The notes: generated from the sequence alone by a model not told the origin. DNA of 64,000 nt from Desmodesmus armatus (GCA_007449985.2 VIIQ02000002.1:1302001-1366000), one strand, 5' to 3'. Positions 1 to 13,222 are shown, counted from the first letter of the stretch. A program made the numbers and translations.

Positions 1-150
1 GCAGCAGCAGTTGCTGCACTGAGTGCTTGAACCAGACAGCCTCGACCAGTGATGCTGGCACTACACGTGACCATTCCCAAGCGCTGATCTGAGCCCCTCG
101 TCTCCATTCCTGCTGCGCTGCCCCTTCCCTTTCTCAACTCTCCTTTGCAG

Positions 151-2908
151 CCCTTGCCAACACCAGTCAGAACAAGCACACAGATGGCCGCAAGGCTCCT
201 CAAGGGCTCTCAGTGCAGGGTGAGTGAAGCAACACTGTTGATGCAGACGCAAAACAGCAATGCAGTGCATCAGGATGATGCGGTTGCCATGCATGGACGG
301 TATTGTGTGAAAACATGTTATGAAAAACCCTCGAGTGGCAGTAAGAAACAGCTGCGACTAGCAAATACTGTCCTTCCTACATGTGTACAGCAAAGTCAGG
401 CATGGAGACAAGCCCAGGCTTGCAAACAGAGAATGGCAATGTCCTCACAATGATCCTGGTGCTGTTCATGCATGATTGGAGTTCAAGCAAGCGTGCATGA
501 ACAAATAGGGGGGGCACTGTGCGTTGTCACAGTCCCCAGCCCCTGTCCACAGGGGCAATAGAACAAGCCGTTGTGCCATTTTAAAGGTATCCCTGCCTTC
601 CTCCCAGCGTACTGCTGCACTGTACGCTTTCAAACTAAGCTCGGGTGGCTGCTGCCGCTATCTGTGCTGCTGCAGGGTACGATGCCCGCCCTCCTTGCCA
701 GAGGACACCACCTGCCGTGGCACCACCTCAGGGCAGTGTGGTCTTGCAGGGGGCCAAGGCCAGGGTGCGACAAGGGACACAGAACCCCACTTTCAGGATG
801 GTTGAGCAAGGTAGGCAAGGACCCTGCTGTGCTGTTTGGATTGGTTGGTTTGCACTGTAAGTGCATGGGTTGCAGCATGGGCCGCCGCATGTTTGCTGCA
901 CTGCCATAAAAACGCTCCCAATTGCTGCGCATGCTGCGCTTGTACCTGTGGTGACCCCCTGCTGGCTGTGGTTGCATCAATGCACCCATGGTCCTGCTGT
1001 GTGAGACACGAACGTACTGTGCATGCATGAATGAATAAATACATGGGCCTGAGTGTGCCCGCTACACACCGTTCTGCCTCGACATGTGATTAGAAGAACA
1101 GTTGCCTGAGCATTGCTGATGCATGCACACAATGGAGGATTGCGACCTGTGTGGCATCTGTTTCTGTGTGAGGCACCTGAATCAACATCCTATGTGTGCT
1201 CTCCTGAAGGCACTCCAGAGGGGGCTGCTGGACTGGACAAGGGTCTGACTGGTCATGGCCGGGTGCTGCAAGGTAAGGCCCCAGCCATGCTGGTGCGCAG
1301 GCCCCTGGCATAATGGCCTAGCAGGACATGCTTTGAGGTTGCTGTACGATGTGTTTTGCTTTCTGCACGCAGCACTGTCAATGATGACGCATGTGGCCAT
1401 CCCCCCACCTGCTCAACACGTGCTGTGCTGTGCTGTGCTGTCTGTGTGCCGTTGCCACACAGGTGGAGGCGCGTCCTCTGGCGAGGGTGCTGACACCATC
1501 AGCATCCAAGAGAATGAGATCAGCACCCCTGGGGGTGGTAGAGGAGGTTCGTGGTGGAAAAAGATGGCCGCCAAGATTAACTACCACGGCCGCAGGATGT
1601 TGGGTAAGGTTCTTGCTAGTGTGGCACTGTGTGATGTTGGCTTGAAGCCACTTCGGCCTTGCTTTGTGTCTGGGTTGGTTCAGACCTGGCCTGCTGTTGA
1701 ACAAACAACAGCTTTCCCGCGCCCTGTGCGTCGTGCAGCTCTCAATATGCTTGTATCTAGTTCTTTGCATTGTTCTGGTTGCTTCCTGTGCCAAGACCAC
1801 TGACTCGCATGGGTCTGCTGCTACCACCCGCTCTACTGCTGTCGCACTCCCGCAGCTGTTGTCTTTAACAGCAAGCCCAATGCTGCGGAGGCTACTGTGC
1901 ACACCGCCGTGGTCGCCGTCCTGCCCCGTCCCGACTCTGTCGTCAAGAGCTCCCTCGCCGCAGTCAACGACACCCTGGCTCTCAACGACTCAGCTGTGGT
2001 CCAGGCCGCCTACACCAGGCGCACTGATGCTGGGGGCGTAGCCATCGTTGCCACAGTGGATGTGCCTCCTGAGGCTTTCCGGTCTGCTGCTGCTGGTGCT
2101 GGTGCTGCCAGTGCTGCTGACGCACTGGGTGTCACCACAGTCACTGCTGATGGCAGTGAGGTGATGATGGTCAACATCACTGTGACAGTCAGTGTGGCTG
2201 TGCCGGTCAAGGTGACTGCTCTGCCACCTGCTGTCCCCGATGCCACCAGCACTGGGGCTGGTGCCGGTGCTGGTGCCACGGCAGCAGCCGAGGGTGAGTG
2301 CCAACCAGGAAGCGGGGATTTGGGCACATGCATGCCAACTGCTCTGCACCATATGCAGATTTGCAACCAGCGCAGTGCAACAAGCTCACCTGCATGCTCA
2401 GCCACACGACAGTGCAACCTGCATTTGAATGCTGCGCAGGTGTGTCTGTCTCTATACGGCAGGCTGACCCTAGCTTCAAACTCCACACATCACAGCCTTT
2501 GCCCCGGCTGACGTTCTTGCACCCCCCCCTCTCCTCTTTCCCTTCTGTTGCACCTCTGCAGGTGAGGACCTGCAGCAGGCTACCCATACCATGCCAGTCA
2601 CCCCCGGCCACACCGCCAAGTCCTTCATCGCCTACCTTCTGGGCCATGCACCCCGCCCAGGGGTGCAGGGACCCCTGCAGGCCATTCCTGGTCCACGTCC
2701 TGCGGGCCAAGGTGGCAGCGGCCGCCACCACCGCCGCCGCCTGCAAGCCACCTCACGCGCTGGCGGCAACACTGCCATCATGCAGAAGCCCAGGGCCCCC
2801 ACCTCCCGCACACCTCATGCCAACATTGGCCAGAGGCCTGTGCATGTGCCCCTCCAGAACTACTCAAGCTTGCCTGGCAACAGGACGGCGGCGGAGGGCT
2901 CAACTTGA
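151..2908 (+). CDS. Unrecognised multi-exon gene, 3' part (5' end outside the window)
   Basis: Six exons join in one frame: 151-219, 676-810, about 1138-1272, 1463-1603, 1856-2293 and 2562-2908 (TGA). The start of the third exon is uncertain. They encode at least 420 residues, and every internal junction is phase 1. I do not recognise the family. The 146-residue fifth exon is rich in Ala, Val, Thr and Asp with alternating hydrophobic stretches (VTVSVAVPVKVT), suggesting beta structure. The last exon is basic and rich in Gly, Pro and His (SGRHHRRRLQ). Exon four contains a short aromatic/basic segment, SWWKKMAAK. No catalytic motif, signal peptide or membrane helix is visible in the part present. 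Coding status rests on consistent splice sites (GTGAGT, GTAGGC, GTAAGG) and phase, so that is fairly secure while function is unknown. Confidence 0.6.
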
Positions 2909-4562
2909 GGGCTCCTGTTGTGTCATGCCATGAGGCGGCCTGCGCTGCTGGGCGTCATTCGAGACGGGGGAAGGGGGGCTGCGGGTTTGGCGCAGATTGC
3001 AGGCTGTGTTTGTCCGTAGCCAACAGCTGGAGTGTGTTGTGCAGTGCAGGCTGCACAGCCCGCACTACTGCAGAACAGCTTGCCCACATGCAACGCCGCA
3101 TGTGGGTGTGCTACTGGCGTAGCTACTGTACAGGAGTGGTATCGTCTTTGTCATTTTGAAGCATCATGATGGACATCGACCCATGGGCAGAGGTCTTGAG
3201 TCTGCGTTACAGCTGGTGTCCATAGTATGCGTCCCCTCTTGTCGGGTTCTTTTGGTTGGTTGTGGGTGCAACTTCCCCACATGCTAAGACACCCAAAGAG
3301 GGCACACTTTTGATAGTCTGTGTTTCAGAGGTTCTCGTGCTGTCTGCACCACAGGCCTGGGTCACCATGTGTTGAGGACTGTGGGGCATTTGGGACATTG
3401 CAGTGTGTTGACGTCGGCAGGAGGTTATGTGCAGTGTGTAAATAGTGTACAGGGTGCTGTGTGTGTATCTATTCAACAATGCAACATCAATGTTCGATGT
3501 TGCGCACCATTCTTAACCAGATTGTGTGTGCATGTGTATGTGACAGCAATGCCTGCATGCACAGCAAGCTGCGCATCATACCGAGGGCAGGTGTGTGGTG
3601 CGCATCCAGGGGCAGGTCTCAGGATGTTCTCCTGAGGCATGCTGCAGGATGTTCTGCACACCCAAGTGGGGGTTTACGCCACCATTCAATGTAGTAGGCG
3701 CTACACCCTCTGCTGGGCTGCAGGTTGATGCGTATTCGGCTGTGTGCCGCTCTCTTGCTGAGACTCATGCCACTGCATGCTGCTGGTGACCCCACTACCA
3801 GTCTCGTCGCTTGTCTCTACTGGGGCGCCACTTTGCTGACCCGCTTTGCACCCTGCATGTGACATCAGGGGTCCTGCTGGTGTGAGCTGCCACTGTATCT
3901 TGCCACTGCGCGCTGCAGCTTAGCTTTGGTGGTGGTGTGTTGAGGCGTTGCTGGCACAGCCGCCAGGCCTTTAGCTACTGACAACAGCACAGTTTGACTC
4001 TGCTGCTGATTGTGATCATCTGCAATTGGGGGGGCCGCCCAGGGGCGCGTGCTGTCGCTCACGAGGCTGTTGGCTTTGCATGTATCAGCAGTTGATGTCA
4101 GTGCTGCACCTCAACAATTCCATGCTTGCTGAAGATTTGGAGCTGCAGCTGGAATTGTTGAAATGATTGAATTGAAAATTGCTGTGGATTGCCACATAAG
4201 AGCGCTGAAAGCACCACGCGTAGCAGGACATCTCACAGAGACAAGCCACTCTTGCGCTGCCTGTACCACATATGGCAATGACAGCAGAAAATGGCTACCC
4301 TCCCAGGTCCTGCAAAGCCCCAGCTCAACCCATCATTGCCATTGGCCAGAACAGCACATATGCCCTGCGTGTAGGCAACATAACACTTCATCGCTGTGCA
4401 GCATTCCTGCTGCCTAGTGCTGCATCAAAATATATGCCATGATCTACTGCTGCTCCTGCCATAGCCACCCTGCACCACACAAAAAACACAAAAAAAGCCA
4501 CCAGGAGCCACTGGTGAACACCAAAACAGTGATGGTTGCCTGCAGCTGTGGCGGGTCCGCCA
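2909..4562. other. Convergent intergenic region and 3' UTRs
   Basis: This stretch separates the first gene (+) from the kinase gene (-), which are tail to tail. It should hold both 3' UTRs. No conserved coding exon, RNA gene or repeat was recognised. Confidence 0.5.
3437..3441 (+). terminator. TGTAA polyadenylation signal, first gene
   Basis: TGTAA lies about 530 bp after the stop at 2908. TGTAA is the usual green-algal polyadenylation signal. The distance fits a long 3' UTR, but the assignment is by motif only. Confidence 0.4.
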
Positions 4563-7500
4563 TTACTCCGGTGCAGACAGTGGAGAGATGCCATATCCAG
4601 CAGGGCGTCGGTCGGAGCCCCAAGCTAGCACCTGAGGCTGTGCGGGGGCCACCACATGCTGCTGCTGTGCCTGGACAGGTTGCTGCTGCATGCAGGGTGC
4701 TGCCATGCGCTGCATCCCCTGGTGGAGGCCAGTGAGGACTGTTGGGCCCCTGTCCTCCGCCCAGGCCAGCGGCTGAGGCTGTGAGGGGGGCAACCCATGC
4801 TGCTGCCCACGGCTGGGCTTGCCATCATTGACGACCTCCAGGCCAGACAGCCCCACACTGCTGCTGCTGCCCGCACCCAACACCACATCCTGGCGTATGT
4901 ACAGGATGTTGCGCGGCTGCTGCCACTGCTGTGCACCCAGCTGCTGCTGTCCCAGCGCTGCAGCAGGCCCATGGTGCAGCTGCTGTGCCCTCAGAGGGTT
5001 GTGGTGAGTGCCATCTGGTCCTGGCGCACCTGCAAAGCCGCTAGGGGTGCGCTGCTCATAGCACGGCAGCTCCACAGGCTGAGGGTTGCCTCGTGGCAGG
5101 CGCTGCTGCTGCAGGTGGGGTTCTGGCTCTTGCTGCTGTGGCTGCTCCTGACTGGTCATGCCTGTGCGGTCCCTATCCTCGGCCCACGCCAGCGGCTGAC
5201 GCTGCCAAGGGGGCAACCCGTGCTGCTGCGCACGGCCAGGCACACCCCCAACGACCACCACCTCAAGGCCAGACAGCCCCACACTGCTGCTGCCCGCGCC
5301 CAGTACCACATCCTGCCGCGAGTAGAGGATGTTGGGTGGTTGCTGCAACTGCGGTCCACCCAGCTGGTGCTGTCCCTGTGCTGGGGCACGCCCCAGCAGC
5401 TGTTGCGCTGCAAGAGGGTTGCTGCCTGGTGCCCCTGCAAACCCGCTGGGCTCGCGCTGCTCGTAGTAGGTCAGCACAGGCACAGGGTTGGCCTGTGGCA
5501 GGCGCAGCTGCTGCAGGCGAGCTTCTAGCTCTTGCTGGTCCTGACTGGTCATGCCTGTGCGGTCCCTGTCCTCCGCCCACGCCAGCGGCTGACGCTGCCA
5601 GGGAGGCAACCCGTGCTGAGCATGCCCAGGCACACCCCCACCGACCACCTCAAGGCCAGACAGCCCCACACTGCTGCTGCCGGCGCCCAGTACCAGATCC
5701 TGCCGTGAGTAGAGAATGTTGGGTGGCTGCTGCCACTGCGGTCCACCCAGCTGCTGCTGTCCCTGTGCTGGGGCACACCCCAGCAGCTTCTGTGCTGCGA
5801 TAGGGTTGCTGCCTGGTGCCCCTGCAAAGCCGCTGGGCTCCCGCTGCTCATAGTAGGTGATGACAGGCACAGGGTTGGCCCGTGGCAGGCGCAGCTTGCC
5901 TGCCTTGCGGTCCTGGTCCACCTTGACCTGGATCTGCTTCAACACAGCTGTCCTCTTGGACGGGTCCTGCAGGTCGCGCAGCTGGGCTTCCGCATTCTGC
6001 AGCAGTGGCGACTCCTGCCTCAGGCCTGCGCAAGTCAGCCGCTGGCTGTGGTTGCACAGCATGAGCTTCACGAAGGTTTCCTCGTCCTCGTCCAGGAAGC
6101 CACCGCTTTTCAGCTTGTCCAGCAGTTCCTGGCCCTGCAGGTGTAGGATGTCTCCGCAGCCCCTGCTCAGCAATACACAGAACAGCGCATGACAGCAGCA
6201 GCAGCAGGGGCACAGTGAAAGGCAAGCAGATTGCGTCCTGTCAAGGTGATGATGATTCTGATTTACTTTTGCAACCGTCAGCAACAGCAAGTGCTGCAAG
6301 CAAACAGGCAAGTTGTGGATGATGAAGGACGACAGGCGCAGGAAAGTAGACTCTGGTACGTACAAGAGATTCAACGGTCTTGCCTGCTTGAGTCTGTGTG
6401 TCGAAGCTACCTGCTACAGCATACCTAAGCCTCAGGTAGGTCACCACAGCTGAGTGCACATCTGCCAGGGTCATGTTGGACACAGGGGGCGCCCCTACTA
6501 GTAGTGCCCGCAGCTGTGGATCGCGGTACATCTGGGTGCCGTACCCGGGACTTGGCTCGCGGGCCAGTCCACCCAAGGAGGCGCCGCCAAAGTCAGAAAG
6601 AGCAAGGATGAGGCTGCCCACATCCACGGCGCCGACACCATGCCTCAGCAGCCTCAGCAGCTTCTCTCTCTCATCGAGCGAGGCATGGCGTGAAAGACCA
6701 ACCAGCACGTTCTCAGGCTTGATGTCACTGCATCGACAGCAGGACAGCAGGGCAACAGACACAAACAGACAATTCATGCAGGATTAGAGCTGGGCATGCT
6801 GGGCCTACTGCCTATACAGGCGCCTGCTGGACCCCTTGACGGCCACATACTGACGTCAATCGAAGACGGAACAAGATGCTGTTATCCTCAAAGCATCAAT
6901 GCTAGAGCAACGCTGTGCCAACTTCAAAAATGCTCAACACAAGCCCTCCAAGCTGGCGGGAAGTAACGTTTCCCAAGACACCAAAGTGCATAGAGCTGTT
7001 GCAGCAGCTGAGGTCACTTACTGGTGAATGACACCTGCCTCATGGCTGCCCTCAGCGCCACGCAGGATCTGAGCAAGAAGCAGGAGGGCCTCCTCCTCTG
7101 ACAGCCTCTCACCCTTGGCCTTCATGGCAGCAATGATATCAGCCAGGCTGCAGGGATAAGCGTGCATGAGGATGCCAGTGTAAACCAGCATTCCTGCGTG
7201 CAGGGGGAGCGATAGCAGCACAAAAAATGTCACTCTGACAATGCTAGTACATCCACACACCAGGTATTGTGGCGTAAGCAACTCACACAAGAATGACCCA
7301 TGCATCCATAGAAAAGCAAACCATGGCCATGCACTGTGGGTGACCCATGCACCCATAGAAAAGCAAACCACCATGCACTGTGGGTGAAAACAACCAACCC
7401 CCTAATCGCAAACCTACAGTAGCAGCAGAGCAGATGGAGCAGCCATAGCAACAAGCAGTGTTGCAGCACTGCCATGTCACTTACTGGGGGCATTGGTGTC

Positions 7501-10423
7501 TGCGCTGGGCTTGGTGCAAGGGTCCAGCACCGTTGGCGGCTTGTCCAGTTGATGCACCATGTCAAAGCCCTGCTTGGCCAGCTGCTGAGCTACAGCTGCT
7601 GCTGCTGTGCCGGCTACAGGATTGCTCGCGGCAGCAGGCACGGCTATCAACACCATGCCTAGCCCCTTGCAGGTGTGGTCGCCGTGGCAGCTGTGCATGG
7701 CAAGCATCTCTCGGACAGCGTCACGCATGCTGGGGGTTAAGCACATGCTGCCTGTTGACCTCTGTGCAGGTGACAGCCCCTCCTGCACAAACTCATGCAT
7801 CGGCTCAGGGTCGTGCATCAGCTTGAGCATGAAGCGCATCTGAGTCATGTCCGCAGCCGCTGTCGGCTGCTCCCGTATGCGGTCCTGTAGGTGCGCTGTG
7901 TGCTGCTTCAAGACCCAGTCGCAGCCGGTAGATGGCAGCATGCTGCACTGTGTGACGGACCCAAAAGCACCACTGCTCTCATTGCCGTGCAGGATGAGGT
8001 TCAGGTGCTCGGGCTTGGCACCTGGGCACAGCAGCATGGCTTGCACGGCCTGCACAGCATGCGGCACAACCATGCTGGGACGCACAGTGTTGCAGGTGAG
8101 TAAAGCTAGCAACTGCAATGTCTAAAAGGGGACAGCAGCAAAGCGATTGTGATACCCAAAAGGCTCTTTCATCAGGATCTTGCAGGACGCGGCCTCCATT
8201 CGTCCCTCAACTGCACAAGGCAACATCCGGCGTACAGGTGTCCAGCCGCTCATGCACACCACAGGTTCCAGCACGCTTACCTGGTCGCTGGCCATGCCCA
8301 CAAAGTCAGCAGACTCCAAGCCCAGGATCTTCTCGCTGTAGGTCTGGATAAGGTGGCTGTTATGTGTAAAGCATTCCTCCAGCATGCACAAGTCCTTGGG
8401 GTCCAGTGCCACAATCTCCCCCTGCAGGGCACGCCCCGGCTGCAGCGGCCGGCCACTGAGCTGCATCTTGCCCCACTCCTCTGCTTGTGCATGCCGGTGG
8501 CAGTCATCCCCACCTTGCAGGCCACTGCTGGTTGCCGTCTTGCCTGCAGTCGCATTGCAAGTTGTTTGCAGATTTCAAGCATTGGGACCAACAGGTGTTG
8601 AGGAGCAGCCCAGTCAAGGTCATCACTCTGCATAAAGCACCTCATTGCCCCACACTTGCTGCCCATCCACAACATACTGTGGGGTGCTTACCTGCTTTGA
8701 TAGACCCCAGAAATCCCTGCAGCAGCAAAGGAAGAGCATGGGAAAGAGGCTGAGCTTGCAGCGAGCATGCCGGCGGCACGTGAAACTCCTTGCCAGCTGG
8801 AGCCTCAGCACCCCTAGATGCAGACAACCCTTGTGTGAGTGCTGTTGTTGCTGAGGTGTGCCTGGCAGTCGTCTGCATGCCATGCAGTTTGCTTGCTGGA
8901 CCCAACCCTCTGCGGCACTGGCACCGCACACAGACACACATGGCATATGCGCAGAACCATGTACAGCTGTTGGAGAGGAGAGGGTGTACAGCAGTCTTGA
9001 CAGCAGCGCCGCTGCATATCCAATACGTGCTGCCAGCTGTGCTGGTCATTGCTGCGTGTGTGATTGATGGCACAGGTTCAGCCAGGCATCGGCACTGTGC
9101 TTTGACAGCTTTGACACAGCAAGCGGGGTTGCATTCTGTGCTCAGCCTGTCTGCAGAGCAGAGCGAAAGAGCCATGCAGACAGGCAGTGGCAGCTTCTTA
9201 CAGGTTCAGCACCGTGCTGTGACAGCAGGACTTGCAGCCTACCTTGAAGGGCTCTTCTCCGCTTGATGTGTCCTGGCTGGCAGCAGGCAGGTTGTGGAAG
9301 GACTGTAGAGAGGACTTGGACGGGGTCAGGTGCTTGACAGTCTGTCGGCCCTCCTGCAGGCCACAGCTTACGGGGTCAGCAGGACCCAGCTGCTGCCCAC
9401 ATCGTCAGTGCTGCTGAAAGATGAGTTGCAGCACATGGACTGTTCCTGACTGGCTGGTTGTTGCAGCAAAATCCCTTAAGACTTACGCAGGCAGCAGTTG
9501 TCCCATGTCAGAGGCTGACAGATGTGCCCTGCCATACCTGGAAATGTGCCTCCTTGTAGGCGGAAGCGGCTGGTGGAGTCTTGAGTGCGGGGTACAGGGT
9601 GGTGGGAGCACTGGCCGCGCCGCCAATGTGTACGTTCTGCAGCGACTCCTGCAAGCCAGGACATCCACAATTTCAGGACAAGAAGGGTGCCGGGCCCCTG
9701 GCAAATGTTCCTGCAACTGACGCAAGCCAAAACAAGCACCACCTGGCACACACAACTTTTCTAGCTCAATTCAATGACACGTGCCAAACAGATGAAGGCC
9801 TGCAGCTGCCGGTCACCGCAGCTCTTACACACCTGCATGCCCCTCAGCAGTGCAGCACCCTTGGCAGCAGCCTCCTGCAGCAGCAGCATGCAGTCGCAAA
9901 ACAACAGTTGAGCACCAGCATGCTGTAGCAGGTACTACCTGCTCTCTAGTAGAGGCCTGCACAAGAACTGGGCCACAAAGATCTTGCCTGCAGCACAGGG
10001 GGGCCTTCCACACACACATGAGTAGGATCAGCATGCCCTGCAGGATAACTGCATGCTATGCACCCTAGGGGGCCTGGGGTGCAAACATCGTGTCACCTGG
10101 GTCTGCTTGTTGCGGTGTGCATGTAGTGTGTCGAGTTTTTTGCTCAACTCTAGCGTCACGTGCTGAGCGTACAGCGATCCAGACAGTGGCAGGGGTGATG
10201 TACTGGGCGCACCTGTGAACAAACAGGGCATAGGCGTCAAGAGAACGGCTCCACACACAGTGCTCAAGCAAGGGCAGTAACCACGCGTCATGAACTGGCA
10301 TGCAGGCAGGCAGGAAGCCAAAAGAGGCGTACCAGTGGCTGCATGGCTCTTGTTGCTGGTGAAGCGCTGCGGGGTGCCAAATGCAGCTGCAGTGGGCTGC
10401 TCTGCAGCTCCTGCAATCAGGCC
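4563..10423 (-). CDS. Protein kinase with three tandem C-terminal modules (5' end incomplete)
   Basis: Twelve exons on the minus strand keep one frame: 10423-10333, 10212-10097, 9874-9833, 9648-9538, 9353-9243, 8872-8780, 8716-8692 (25 nt), 8543-8281, 8112-7485, 7193-7022, 6727-6425 and 6162-4563 (TAA), giving about 1,184 residues. The kinase core has a glycine loop (SSGAFGSV, about residue 330), the phosphotransfer lysine in WVLKQ, the catalytic loop HHDIKPENVL (about 550, HHD instead of HRD, created by splicing CA+T) and DFGGAS (about 593). A long insert separates lysine and catalytic loop. The C-terminal third is Gln/Pro-rich and holds three imperfect copies of a module with YYEQREPSGFAGAPG and QPPNILYSRQD. 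The substrate is unknown. The N-lobe is divergent but key residues are present, so it may be active. Exons above 10423 are uncertain. Confidence 0.75.
4736..5900 (-). repeat. Three in-frame tandem coding repeats, about 390-405 bp each
   Basis: Inside the last exon of the kinase gene the peptide pattern LPxxNPxPV, YYEQR-PSGFAGAPG, QPPNILYSRQD, GLSGLEVV, LAWAEDR recurs three times. Starts are near 5900, 5510 and 5108 on the minus strand. Copies one and two are very similar; copy three (toward the C terminus) has diverged. All remain open, which points to selection on the protein rather than neutral duplication. Confidence 0.85.
7295..7386. repeat. 46-bp tandem duplication in a kinase intron
   Basis: Two adjacent copies of a segment containing CATAGAAAAGCAAACCA and ATGCACTGTGGGTGA lie within the intron between exons 7193-7022 and 8112-7485. 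They differ at a few positions. No function is suggested. Confidence 0.7.
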
Positions 10424-10957
10424 CTGCAGGTACACCACGCCGCAAGTTGTAGTGGGATGCTGGCAAGATGCTCATGTGGGGCACCAGGTTGCACAAATGT
10501 ATGTTGACTGTGCTGGACCCTGCAGCATGGCTGCCCAGATGTCCTTGTGATCCTGCCTGCTGTGCACAGCAGTGTGTGGTGACAAAGTGCGCACGCCACT
10601 CGTTACGACGTCCATGCACCTCAACACGCAGCACACACCAGTGAGGAGCGGGCACCACCGCACGGGGTTGTGCTCCTTTTTGACGGCGTCCAGGCCTCAG
10701 TGCTGGTCTCGTTGGCATGGTCGTTGCAGGATGGCAGCTCTGCATGGGGTGGTCAGCACAGGGCGTGTGAGACAGGCCAGCACACATGCATCCCAGATGG
10801 TCAGCACATGTTGCTAGGTGGTGGTGCAACATTGCTTGGTCAGTCTGGGTCTGTCCATGTGCATGCCCACGTACTGCGCATTGAGCAGCAGCTGGACAAG
10901 CACTGTGTGCCGCATCTGCCTATGCACTGCAGTTGGAGCAAGCCTTGATGGCCTTAC

Positions 10958-11369
10958 CACCACGTGGCTTGCCAGAACTATCCCGCTTGACACCAGGGGA
11001 TAGCCCTCTGCCGGCGGTAGACCCTGCAGCCTTGTTGAGATCCCATCTGCTGAGGAGCCCCCTGCCACGTGTTGGGGTCACATCAAGGGGTGACTTGCTG
11101 TCAGCTGCCGTGTTGTCCCATCTGCTCCTGCTGCTCCTGTGCGCGCCTGCTGGGCTCTCTGATCGACCTTCACGCAGGCTGACAGGACGTGGTGCGTCCA
11201 TGTAGTTGTTGTTACTGTCTGCATACATCACATGGGGCACATCACCCAGAAGTCTGCTGAGGTGTGCTGAGGCTCTTCTTAGGCCCCCTCGTAAAGCAAT
11301 AGACATGGTGGCACACTGGGTGATGCTTGATGTACGTCTACTTGACTGTGTGGGTGAGGCGTTGCCCAC
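10958..11369 (-). other. Candidate 5' exon of the kinase gene
   Basis: An open frame starting at 11369 (an alternative ATG lies at 11306) runs 137 codons to a good donor, G|GTAAGG, at 10957. The peptide is basic and Ser/Arg-rich (VSLREGRSESP, RGRGLLSRWDLNK), as in a disordered N terminus. The donor is phase 1, whereas the first firmly placed kinase exon starts in phase 0. At least one unseen exon between 10.4 and 10.9 kb would be needed to connect them. It could equally be a separate small gene. Confidence 0.3.
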
Positions 11370-13222
11370 CTGCGTGTCCTGCCCTCGGGCTGGCTTCTTG
11401 ATGGCTAATCTACTGCATCTGCTGCGTCAGACACCCAGCTGGAGGCACGCTTTCCGGAGCTGATCTTCCAAACTGTCTTGTAAGGGAAAAGATACTGAAG
11501 CTGGCTAGCGCCGGTGCTGGTAGGATGCAGAGCTGGTGGAAATGTCGCAATGAACTGTGCTGGTTTCCTCGCTGGAGCATTCCAGAGACCCCTCTTTCGG
11601 AAATCTTTTACGGTGCTTTTGAGCGAGTTTTGAATGATAAGTGTGTTACAAAACCACGTGCCATGAACGGCATGCACGGCATCCATGGAGGGTTTGAAAG
11701 AATCATCTGCACTGCAGTGCAGCGCCAACCCACACCCACATGCGCCCATTTGCACACACAGTACAGCCTATGTTTGGTTTCAAACAGCACATCACCCATC
11801 CTTCATGTTCTGAAAGGCAGCCTGGCATGGGACAGCATGGCACAGTGTGCAAGGGACAGGGTGGTGATGTGGCCCACAGCGCGGCGGTTTTGCACTTTGA
11901 TGGGGGTCCTAGGTCAAGATTTCGATGTGCACCAGGCTCGGCTGTAACGCAGCTGGATAAGCTGTGCTGAAGCTCCTGGAACAAATGAGGGCCCATGCAG
12001 GCACAGCTTGTGGATTACATGGCAAACCCCTAGGCACACTCAGCCCCAGCGCCAGCCCCATCGGGGTTCAAGGTCCAGCATACAGACACTCTGAACACCT
12101 GCTGCAGTGACATTGCTGTGGCTAAGACTGATGCGGCATCAATTTGCCCAACGATGATGCGACATTTCAAACATGCTTAGTTGGCAACAAAGCCAGCCTG
12201 ACTTACAGAACACAGCAGCAGCAGCAGCCAAGCCGATGGTCAGGGGTGCACCACATACCAGCCCACAATTTAAACACATTAGGGTGGCTGCGCAGCTCAG
12301 CCCCTCGCCACGATGCATCACCCCGACACGTTGTACTTCCAGATCGCAATCATGACTAGGGTTGCACCAGACCGTGACTGGCAAGCAGCAATTGGCAGCA
12401 ACACCACGTCGCATCCTGCAGCTTCATCGTATTCAGGGTGGTACAAGTCAAGTTAGGGGGTGCGTGCGTCTCCAGGTACGTGTATATATCTGGAAGTGGC
12501 AGTCAGCTGGCCGCTGCCATGTTGACGCCCACACGCCCCACCGGCCTGCCAACCCTGCCACAGTGTGCTGCTGCTGTGCGCTGCGCGAGGGTGCTGCGCA
12601 CATGGAGGTTGATTGGTGCCTGCATGCTGCAAGACAATGGGTGACATGGCGACGCCTGCACAGAGGCACATAGAAGTCCTGAGGAAGGAGGGCAACATAT
12701 TGGGGCTCGTCTTGCACCTGCACTGGACGGGTGCATGTCATTATATAGCCCTTCTTGGAGCCTCCAGCACCAAGGACATGGGCAGCACACGCAAGCGCTT
12801 GACAGGGGGCGTTCCTGGCAGGGCAGCTTATGCAGCTGCAAACAGCTCATGAAGCAGCGTAACAGTCATGGGGCTGTTGCGCGCAACGGAATGGCAAGCT
12901 GGCAGCATGGAACAGCACCTGCAAGCCATCAGGAGTGCCCGCTGGCGTGGCAGCACAGCCAGGCCGCATTCATCTGTAGGGGTGTCCTGCAAATGCAAGC
13001 CAACCAAGGCAATAATTGGCTGTGAGGGTGGGGGCGCTCTCCTTGCATGGCACGCCTGCGCCTACGGACTGCAGCCCGTGTCACCCACACCTACTGCTGC
13101 TGCATGCCAGCCACCATGCCAGCCACCACTGCTGCCGAGGGTGGCTGCTGAACTGGATGTTGGGCCTGCTGGACTGTCCACACAGGTCCCGCAGTACCCA
13201 CCTCAGCTGATCTGCCAAAAGT
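11370..13222. other. Region without a supported gene
   Basis: Only short, mutually inconsistent frames are seen. One minus-strand frame (11755-11405) has a plausible coding composition (KSTVKDFRKRG, YLFPYKTVWKISS) and could be another 5' exon of the kinase locus, but I could not tie it to splice sites. The region also contains one diverged copy of the dispersed repeat (12359-12417). Confidence 0.35.
12359..12417 (-). repeat. Dispersed tRNA-like repeat, diverged copy C
   Basis: This segment matches the core of the copies at 13434-13573 and 20721-20859: GGGTTGCACCAGAC, then ACTGGC, then GGCAGCAACACCAC and CCTGC. It has substitutions and small gaps. The internal B-box-like part is degraded here, so it looks like an old copy. 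Confidence 0.55.
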
